43,186 nucleotides of DNA from an uncultured bacterium (GTDB taxonomy: Bacteria; Nitrospirota; Thermodesulfovibrionia; Thermodesulfovibrionales; Dissulfurispiraceae), in assembly GCA_937949555.1 (NCBI GenBank), contig CALEDV010000032.1, forward strand, positions 1 to 43,186, written 5' to 3'. How positions within the stretch are numbered: the stretch's first letter is position 1; each line of letters starts with the position of its first letter. The notes under the pieces are model-generated. The model ran no database searches. It was not told where the DNA came from and worked only from the letters and a program-made list of their open reading frames with translations. Positions 37,577 to 43,186 of this stretch are shown in pieces. The position numbers and the translations under genes are program-made.

Positions 37577-38431
37577 TCATATTGTCTCCGTTACAGCGCA
37601 GAAGGATCCAGTGAACCTCTCTGCCGCCCTTTGGGCATCTTCTTTACTCTTAAACACACCATAAAGGGCAGAGCCACTGCCGCTCATCAGGCTATAAAGG
37701 GCGCCCATGGAACGCAGGTCTTTTTTAATCTCAGATAGCTCAGGATATTTGCCGAATACTACATCCTCAAAGTCATTAAGTCCATGCAGGTTCATTGCCT
37801 CGTAGTCTTGTCTTGATAAGGCATCGATAAAGGCCTGCATCTTAGACTGACCTTGCACCTCTTTACCCCTTTGTAGGGTCTGATAGGCCTCTTTGGTTGA
37901 CACCGATACCCCTGTCTTCACTATTAATAGAGGTAGATTAACCTTTATGGGGATCTCTTCTATCAAATCTCCCTTGCCTTTGACAATGGCAAGGGATGAA
38001 CTAAGGAAGAATGGGACATCGGAACCTAGGGTTGATGCAATATCTCTTAAGGCCTCCTTTGTCAGATTCAGACCCCACAGTTTATTTAGCCCTAATAGGG
38101 TATAGGCAGCATTACTGCTACCACCACCCAGTCCAGCCCCTGATGGTATGTTCTTTATTAATGTAATCTTAGCCCCACCCTTAAAGCCTGAGTGTCCCAT
38201 AAGGGCCATGGTTGCCTTGTAAATAAGGTTTTCCTCAATGGGGATGTCCATGGTTGGTTTGATATGAAAGGAAATGCCTTTGCCTCTATGAAATACAAGG
38301 GTATCGTTAAGGTCAACCTGCTGCATAAGGGACTCGATATTGTGGTACCCGTCCTCTCTCTTGTTTAATACCCTGAGATACCAGTTTATCTTTGCCTGAG
38401 ACAGGAGGGTTAGTGTTTGTAAATCTTGCAT
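37577..38431 (-). CDS. ispE: 4-diphosphocytidyl-2-C-methyl-D-erythritol kinase
   Basis: GHMP-family kinase of the MEP isoprenoid pathway. The N-terminal SQAKINWYLRVLNKREDGYHNIESL is the IspE signature, with Lys and Asp typical of the catalytic pair. The glycine-rich ATP loop is PSGAGLGGGSSNAA. The C-terminal motif is MSGSGSALYGVF. I chose the ATG at 38431 (284 residues), which puts 12 residues before the signature. The frame is open to 38506 with an extra ATG there. Neither start has a strong ribosome binding site. Confidence 0.93.
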   Translation of the reverse strand: MQDLQTLTLLSQAKINWYLRVLNKREDGYHNIESLMQQVDLNDTLVFHRGKGISFHIKPTMDIPIEENLIYKATMALMGHSGFKGGAKITLIKNIPSGAGLGGGSSNAAYTLLGLNKLWGLNLTKEALRDIASTLGSDVPFFLSSSLAIVKGKGDLIEEIPIKVNLPLLIVKTGVSVSTKEAYQTLQRGKEVQGQSKMQAFIDALSRQDYEAMNLHGLNDFEDVVFGKYPELSEIKKDLRSMGALYSLMSGSGSALYGVFKSKEDAQRAAERFTGSFCAVTETI

Positions 38432-38836
38432 CTTTGCTGATAGTCTATTAAACTTCAAGGGACTATGGCAAATCCAGTTAAATTTGTCTTTAGATTCTTT
38501 TGGCATATCAAGAAAAACTGTTCTGTCTCTGTCCTATATCCTTTTCTTTAGTTGACTATTGAGGTTACATGATATAGGGCACCTTCAAATTCTATGGGTA
38601 ACGGTCTTGCCATGCTCGAGTTGTAAACCCTTAAAACTCAGAAAGCAAGAACTGGCCGCCTTGTTTGTCTAAGAGGGATATTTAATTGTTGATCAAATTA
38701 TCAATAGTTAGAGCTTAAGCGCTGGGGAAAAGTGTTATAGTTTATTGTTTTTTCGACATCTTCGAGTTTGCCAACTGGGTAATATACGGGACTGCTCGCA
38801 TTGCCAAAAGGCTGCCTTTTCGTTACAATAAACTCT
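38432..38836. other. divergent intergenic region (ispE / trpE)
   Basis: 405 bases with no supported gene. A TATAGT box at 38736-38741 is a possible trpE -10 (5/6), without a convincing -35. A short dyad TTGAT-N6-ATCAA lies near 38690. A small hairpin AAAAGG/CCTTTT (38806-38820) sits just before trpE. No Trp-rich leader peptide or T-box motif is visible, so trp regulation here is not explained by these classical devices. Confidence 0.4.
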
Positions 38837-40315
38837 ATGAACCTAACCTTTGAGGAGTTTTCTGAATTATCAAAAGAAGGCAACCTTATCCCCCTTTATG
38901 AAGAGATAATGGGTGATATATGCACCCCTGTAGGCGCCTTTATAAGACTTAGAAAGAAACCAGCCTTTTTGCTTGAGAGCGTTGAAGGTGGCGAAAAGTG
39001 GGCGAGGTATTCCTTTATTGGACTTGACCCCCTTATTACCCTGACTTACTCAAAAACAGGGACTATATTAAAGTATGATGAGGGCAATCAAATACAATAT
39101 AGCCCTGAGAAGAACCCATTACTGCTAATGAGAGATATTTTGGCGACCTTTAAACCCGTTGGCGTGAAGGACCTGCCAAGGTTTTACGGGGGTTTTGTAG
39201 GATACATTGGTTATGATGTAGTAAGGCTTTTTGAAAACCTGCCAGATCAAAAAAAGACACCCTTTAGGTCCTCTGACCTTTTTATGATGCTGCCTAAGTC
39301 TCTGCTCCTCTTTGACAATCTCAAACAGACCATCAAGATACTGCATAATGTGCATACCTCAGGCAAAGACCTTCGCACAGCCTATGACAATGCCTGTAAA
39401 GGGATTGACAATATTATTGATATGCTTAAGAGAGGCAGGATGAAAACCCTTAGGGGCGAGAGAGTAAGGCATTTTGACGCAGAGATGCCTTTGAAGTCTA
39501 ACTTTTCAAAGGATACCTTTTTAAAGGCAGTTGATAAGGCAAAGGAGTATATTCTGTCTGGAGATGTAGTGCAGGTGGTGCTTTCACAACGTTTTGAAAG
39601 AGAGCTTAGCAACAAACCTTTCGATATCTACAGGGCATTGCGGCTCATTAATCCATCGCCCTATATGTATTTTTTAGATACTGCCAGAGAGTGCCTTGTA
39701 GGTTCATCCCCTGAGATACTCGTGAGGCTTGAAGAGGGCACTATCACTGTTAGACCCATTGCTGGCACTCGCAAAAGGGGAAACAATAGGGAGATGGACG
39801 AGGCCCTTGCAGAGGAGCTAAGGACAGACCCAAAGGAGCGGGCAGAGCACATTATGCTTGTGGATTTAGGGAGAAACGATGTGGGCAGGGTTGCAGAGGT
39901 AGGCAGTGTAAGGGTTACTGACCTGATGTCTATTGAGAGATACAGCCATGTGATGCATCTGGTTTCAAATGTTGAGGGAAGATTGAAAGAGGGGTATGAC
40001 GCCTTTGATGTGTTTCAGGCGGCATTCCCGGCAGGCACAGTATCGGGCGCGCCTAAGGTCAGGGCGATGGAGATCATAGAGGAACTGGAGCCTGATAGAA
40101 GGGGACCCTATGCAGGTGCAGTGGGCTACTTTGGATATTCAGGCAATATGGATACCTGTATAACAATAAGAACGCTTATTGTTAGAGGCAAGAAGGTCTA
40201 TATACAGGCTGGCGCTGGCATTGTGGCTGATTCTGACCCAGAACTGGAATATCAGGAAACCGTTAATAAGGCAAAGGCAATGCTCAGGGCAGCCGAGTTT
40301 TTTGAGGGGAGATGA
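38837..40315 (+). CDS. trpE: anthranilate synthase component I
   Basis: Converts chorismate and ammonia to anthranilate. The tryptophan feedback motif LLES lies at 45-48 (Ser48). The catalytic chorismate-binding domain includes [47 protein letters not shown] and [18 protein letters not shown]. Length 492 is usual. I chose ATG at 38837; a TTG at 38801 would add 12 unconserved residues. No clear ribosome binding site precedes the ATG. The last four bases overlap a possible trpG start. Confidence 0.95.
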   Translation: MNLTFEEFSELSKEGNLIPLYEEIMGDICTPVGAFIRLRKKPAFLLESVEGGEKWARYSFIGLDPLITLTYSKTGTILKYDEGNQIQYSPEKNPLLLMRDILATFKPVGVKDLPRFYGGFVGYIGYDVVRLFENLPDQKKTPFRSSDLFMMLPKSLLLFDNLKQTIKILHNVHTSGKDLRTAYDNACKGIDNIIDMLKRGRMKTLRGERVRHFDAEMPLKSNFSKDTFLKAVDKAKEYILSGDVVQVVLSQRFERELSNKPFDIYRALRLINPSPYMYFLDTARECLVGSSPEILVRLEEGTITVRPIAGTRKRGNNREMDEALAEELRTDPKERAEHIMLVDLGRNDVGRVAEVGSVRVTDLMSIERYSHVMHLVSNVEGRLKEGYDAFDVFQAAFPAGTVSGAPKVRAMEIIEELEPDRRGPYAGAVGYFGYSGNMDTCITIRTLIVRGKKVYIQAGAGIVADSDPELEYQETVNKAKAMLRAAEFFEGR

Positions 40316-40320
40316 GGCAT

Positions 40321-40884
40321 ATGTTGCTCATGATTGACAACTACGACTCCTTTACATACAACTTAGTGCAATACTTCGGTGAGTTAGGTGCAGATGTTAG
40401 GGTGTATAGAAACGACAGGATAACCCTTGATGAAATTCAGGAGATGAAACCTCATAGAATTGTAATATCACCAGGTCCCTGCACGCCAAATGAGGCAGGT
40501 ATCTCGGTGTCTGTGATACAGCACTTTGCAGGCAAGGTACCCATACTTGGTGTTTGTTTAGGGCATCAATCCATAGGTGCAGCCTTTGGTGGAGAGATTA
40601 TCAGGGCGCCATCGCTCATGCACGGCAAGACCTCAATGATACACCATGACAACAGGACGATATTTAAAGACCTACCAAATCCCTTTGAGGCAACACGCTA
40701 TCATTCGTTAGTCATCAAAAGGGATACCCTCCCAGAGTGCCTTGAGATATCTGCATGGACAGAGGACGGTGTGATTATGGGTGTGCGGCATAGGGAGTTT
40801 ATTATTGAGGGTGTGCAGTTTCACCCAGAGTCAATACTCACGGTGGCAGGGAAGGCCCTGTTAGGGAACTTCTTAAGGCTTTAG
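40321..40884 (+). CDS. trpG: anthranilate synthase component II (glutamine amidotransferase)
   Basis: Class I glutaminase that supplies ammonia to TrpE. It opens [19 protein letters not shown], the TrpG/PabA hallmark. The catalytic triad is Cys79 (GVCLGHQ), His168 and Glu170 (FHPES). I prefer ATG at 40321, nine bases after GGGGAG. An ATG at 40312 overlapping the trpE stop is also possible. In many bacteria the same subunit serves PabB in folate synthesis. Confidence 0.95.
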   Translation: MLLMIDNYDSFTYNLVQYFGELGADVRVYRNDRITLDEIQEMKPHRIVISPGPCTPNEAGISVSVIQHFAGKVPILGVCLGHQSIGAAFGGEIIRAPSLMHGKTSMIHHDNRTIFKDLPNPFEATRYHSLVIKRDTLPECLEISAWTEDGVIMGVRHREFIIEGVQFHPESILTVAGKALLGNFLRL

Positions 40885-40894
40885 AGGGGGTTAG

Positions 40895-41040
40895 ATGTTT
40901 AACAGGATGCCAACTCTGAGCTTGACCATAAACGAGCCAAGGCCAATTATAAAGGTCTAATCGAGAAGGCAACTCTTTCCTGCACCGACAAAATCTGTCT
41001 GGGAAGGGGAGATCAGCCTGTGGCAGAAGACATACTTTAG
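40895..41040 (+). pseudogene. small coding-like ORF, apparently frameshifted, between trpG and trpD
   Basis: A GAGGGGG ribosome binding site four bases upstream leads into ATG at 40895. In that frame only 21 codons are open (stop at 40958). A second frame is open from 40903 to the TAG at 41038-41040 and reads like ordinary protein (DANSELDHKRAKANY, EKATLSCTDKICLGRGDQ). One added G near 40904-40906 would fuse them into a 48-residue protein with two Cys. It could be a broken gene, a sequencing indel, or translational frameshifting. No family is recognised. Chance openness of a 45-codon frame is not rare, so support is moderate. Confidence 0.4.
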
Positions 41041-41091
41041 GATATCTTGAGATTATCAGGCTTTGGTAGTAACTTTCAAAAGGAGGCAACG

Positions 41092-42105
41092 ATGACCATT
41101 AAAGAGGCCATAGCAGTCTTAATAAACAAAAAGTCTCTCTCTGAGACGGAGATGGCACAGTGTATGGATGAGATAATGGGTGGAACTGCTACAGACGCCC
41201 AGATAGGCTCCTTTCTCACTGCGCTGAGGCTTAAGGGCGAGAGCATTGATGAGATAACAGGCGCCGCTAAAGTAATGCGTGAAAGGTCAATTAAGATATC
41301 TGCCCCTGTAGGCGCTATTGACACCTGCGGCACTGGAGGCGATAGTTCTGGCACCTTCAACATATCTACTGCATCGGCGATTGTGGTTGCAGCCTGTGGT
41401 GTGCCTGTGGCAAAACATGGCAACCGTTCAGTAACCAGCAAGGCAGGCAGCGCTGATGTCCTTGAGGCATTGGGTGTAAAGATTGACCTAAGGCCTGAAC
41501 AGGTAGAGAGATGCCTCTATGAGACGGGCTTTGGTTTTCTCTTTGCGCCTAATTTTCATCCAGCCATGAGACACGCTGCACAGGCAAGGAGAGAAATTGG
41601 TATAAGGACTATCTTTAATATACTCGGGCCAGTAACCAATCCTGCAGGCACAAAGAGACAGATAATAGGCATCTTCAGCCCTAATTTGACTGAACCAATT
41701 GCCAGGGTGTTGAAAAACCTTCGCTCTGAGAGGGCATTAGTGGTGCACGGACTTGAGGGATTAGACGAACTCTCACTCCTTGACAAGACCCAGGTCTCGG
41801 AGCTTAGAGATGGCATTATATCTACCTACTGCATTGAGCCCTCTGTGGCTGGGCTTAATAAAAGTCCCATCGAGGCAGTGCTTGGGGGAGACCGAGACAC
41901 CAATGCAGAGATAATCATGTCTGTGCTAGAAGGGGCAAAGGGCGCACCAAGGGATATTGTCCTATACAACGCTGCCGCTGCCCTTATGGTTGCCGATAGG
42001 GCATCTGATTTAAGAGAGGGTGTGAGGATTGCAGAGGAGGCTATAGATTCAAAGAAGGCATTAGAAAAACTGCAAGAGATCATCAGGTTTACAAAAACAG
42101 TATAA
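41092..42105 (+). CDS. trpD: anthranilate phosphoribosyltransferase
   Basis: Transfers phosphoribosyl from PRPP to anthranilate, the second step of tryptophan synthesis. PRPP-binding GTGGD is at 80-84. The KHGNRSVTSKAGSADVLEALG block and the MRHAAQARREIGIRTIFNILGPVTNPAG motif are diagnostic. Length 337 is normal. AAAGGAGG lies five bases before the ATG at 41092; an in-frame start at 41047 is not conserved. It is separated from trpG by the small ORF. trpC, trpF, trpB and trpA do not follow. Confidence 0.95.
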   Translation: MTIKEAIAVLINKKSLSETEMAQCMDEIMGGTATDAQIGSFLTALRLKGESIDEITGAAKVMRERSIKISAPVGAIDTCGTGGDSSGTFNISTASAIVVAACGVPVAKHGNRSVTSKAGSADVLEALGVKIDLRPEQVERCLYETGFGFLFAPNFHPAMRHAAQARREIGIRTIFNILGPVTNPAGTKRQIIGIFSPNLTEPIARVLKNLRSERALVVHGLEGLDELSLLDKTQVSELRDGIISTYCIEPSVAGLNKSPIEAVLGGDRDTNAEIIMSVLEGAKGAPRDIVLYNAAAALMVADRASDLREGVRIAEEAIDSKKALEKLQEIIRFTKTV

Positions 42106-42131
42106 GTCTTATTTAAGGAGGTCAAAGGATC

Positions 42132-42683
42132 ATGGCAAAGGCAGTGATATTACTTGCTAAGGGCTTTGAGGAAGTGGAGGCAGTGGCAGTGATAGATGTA
42201 TTAAGGAGGGCAGAGGTAGAGGTTACAATAGCAGGACTCAATGAGGGTTTTGTAGAGAGTGTGCGTGGGGTAAAGATAATCCCCGATGCATCCATAGATA
42301 CTGTGAAGGCTGAAGACTTTGACATAGTGATACTGCCAGGAGGCATACCGGGTGCAGATAACCTAAATAAGGATGAAAGGGTAAGGCGGCTCTTGGTTGA
42401 ATTCTCAACAAAAGGTAAGCTCACAGGCGCCATCTGTGCAGCCCCTTATGTATTAGCCAATGCAGGCATCCTTGAGGGCAAGACAGTCACATCCTATCCA
42501 ACCTATAAAGATAAGTTGGGTAATGTAAGATACACCGAAGACAAGGTGGCAGTGGATGGCAATGTCTTAACCAGCAGGGGCCCAGCAACGGCCATCTGTT
42601 TTGGCCTTGCCATAGTAGAGAGGCTGTTGGGCAAAGACAAGGCAGAGGAGCTCAAAAAGGCTATGCTGGTAGATTACTGTTAA
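42132..42683 (+). CDS. DJ-1/PfpI family protein
   Basis: DJ-1/ThiJ/PfpI-fold protein of 183 residues, close to the DJ-1 (YajL) subgroup. It has KGFEEVEAVAVIDVLRRA, with Glu16 equivalent to human DJ-1 Glu18, and the nucleophilic Cys102 in GAICAAP, equivalent to Cys106. ILPGGIPGADNL is typical. Roles reported for this subgroup include oxidative-stress chaperoning and aldehyde detoxification; neither is proven here. AAGGAGG precedes the start, 26 bases after trpD. Co-transcription with trp genes is likely but functionally unexplained. Confidence 0.92.
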   Translation: MAKAVILLAKGFEEVEAVAVIDVLRRAEVEVTIAGLNEGFVESVRGVKIIPDASIDTVKAEDFDIVILPGGIPGADNLNKDERVRRLLVEFSTKGKLTGAICAAPYVLANAGILEGKTVTSYPTYKDKLGNVRYTEDKVAVDGNVLTSRGPATAICFGLAIVERLLGKDKAEELKKAMLVDYC

Positions 42684-42698
42684 TGATGAATCATCATT
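42682..42698. repeat. 17-bp palindrome at the end of the DJ-1 gene
   Basis: AATGATGA-A-TCATCATT, exact eight-base arms around one base, overlapping the TAA stop. As RNA it could form a short stem with a larger loop, but there is no following T-run. It may be a protein-binding dyad or part of a weak terminator for the trp operon. Confidence 0.35.
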
Positions 42699-42769
42699 TG
42701 TTGCCATAAAGGCTTGGGTAGTCTTAGGGCAGGCTCAACATGAATGGGCAATGCACCCCATGCCTTATA

Positions 42770-43186
42770 TCAAAACAACCTGAGTAACTTACCAAAGAGC
42801 CCTACCATAGAGATGGCTGCAAAGGTCATGGCAAAGGTAAACATCCTGATAGTAAGCGCCCTGTTTTCCTTTAGACCATTGTCTATCTTGATATCTATGC
42901 GCTCTATCAATTTATCCAGTTTATTACTTATATCCTCAAAGCGTTTGTCAACCTGCTCAAAGCGTTTGTCAACCTGCTCAAAGCGCTTATCAACCTGCTC
43001 AAAGCGCTTGTCAACCTGCTCAAAGCGCCTGTCAACCTGCTCAAATCGCTTATCCATGTCAGCCTTTAATTCGGTAAACTTACTGTCAACCTGCTCAAAG
43101 CGCTTGTCAACCTGTTCAAAACGTTTGTCCATGTCAGCCTTTAATTCGGTAAACTTACTGTCTACCTGCTCAAAGCGCTTGTCAAA
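42770..43186 (-). CDS. heptad-repeat coiled-coil protein with C-terminal membrane segment (partial, 5' end outside window)
   Basis: The reading frame stays open to the right edge, so the N-terminus is missing. The visible part consists of near-identical 7-residue units (DKRFEQV, with RRFEQVD variants) and a 25-residue super-repeat that includes DSKFTELKADM. It then changes to FEDISNKLDKLIERIDIKIDNGL and ends with a hydrophobic segment (FTFAMTFAAISMVGLFG). This predicts a long parallel coiled coil anchored by its C-terminus, similar in appearance to DUF1640/Bdr-type proteins. The function is unknown. Its repeats could cause length variation by slippage. Confidence 0.8.
   Translation of the reverse strand, partial: FDKRFEQVDSKFTELKADMDKRFEQVDKRFEQVDSKFTELKADMDKRFEQVDRRFEQVDKRFEQVDKRFEQVDKRFEQVDKRFEDISNKLDKLIERIDIKIDNGLKENRALTIRMFTFAMTFAAISMVGLFGKLLRLF
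42935..43186. repeat. 21-bp tandem repeats inside a 75-bp super-repeat
   Basis: Five consecutive 21-bp copies, each starting CTCAAAGCG, begin at 42935, 42956, 42977, 42998 and 43019, with one to three differences. To the right, a block starting CCATGTCAGCC recurs at 43054 and 43129, a 75-base period. Both periods are multiples of three, so copy-number changes keep the reading frame. The array runs off the window edge. Confidence 0.9.

Overview
The window looks like chromosomal DNA of an anaerobic Gram-negative (diderm) bacterium. Evidence: pyruvate/2-oxoacid:ferredoxin oxidoreductase in four separate subunits (porG-porD-porA-porB), a heptosyltransferase-like GT9 enzyme, a SurA-type periplasmic chaperone, a PilB-type pilus ATPase, and an hrcA-grpE-dnaK-dnaJ cluster under a perfect CIRCE operator. 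Arginine is written mostly AGG/AGA and isoleucine often ATA. This gene set fits Nitrospirota (Thermodesulfovibrio-like) or a related deltaproteobacterial-type lineage; that placement is an inference and has not been tested by a search. No rRNA, tRNA, CRISPR array, prophage or insertion sequence was recognised.

Layout. 1-1966: pilB (+) behind a possibly structured upstream region. 9491 down to 1994 (-): a probable seven-gene operon porG-porD-porA-porB-YkgJ-like-dppC-like-glnE, joined by overlaps or very short gaps. 12872 down to 9801 (-): an unusual three-gene set of actin/Hsp70-fold ATPase, small unknown protein and membrane-anchored coiled-coil protein, behind a letter-perfect TTGACA-17-TATAAT promoter. 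18019 down to 13241 (-): a compact six-gene housekeeping operon of GT9, PPC/DUF296, aminotransferase, era, DUF151 nuclease-like and recO. 18276-19450 (+): a small secreted or receiver-like protein and a SprA-related putative metalloprotease. 22049 down to 19436 (-): an AI-2E family transporter and a peptide-type solute-binding protein. 22232-25820 (+): surA-like, rluB-like and aspS. 28788 down to 26126 (-): an active/inactive pair of M16 peptidases. 29027-35933 (+): promoter, CIRCE, hrcA, grpE, dnaK, dnaJ, a Nudix hydrolase and a radical SAM protein. 36041-37276 (+): a U32 peptidase-family protein. 38431 down to 37577 (-): ispE. 38837-42105 (+): trpE, trpG, a probable frameshifted small ORF, and trpD, followed by a DJ-1/PfpI protein. 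At the right edge (-) lies the C-terminal part of a protein built from 7-residue repeats and ending in a membrane segment.

Most genes are housekeeping. The parts most worth following up are the actin-like/coiled-coil operon with its consensus promoter, the tandem MshEN c-di-GMP motif in PilB, the frameshifted small gene between trpG and trpD, the repeat-built coiled-coil gene at the right edge, and the predicted non-discriminating AspRS.
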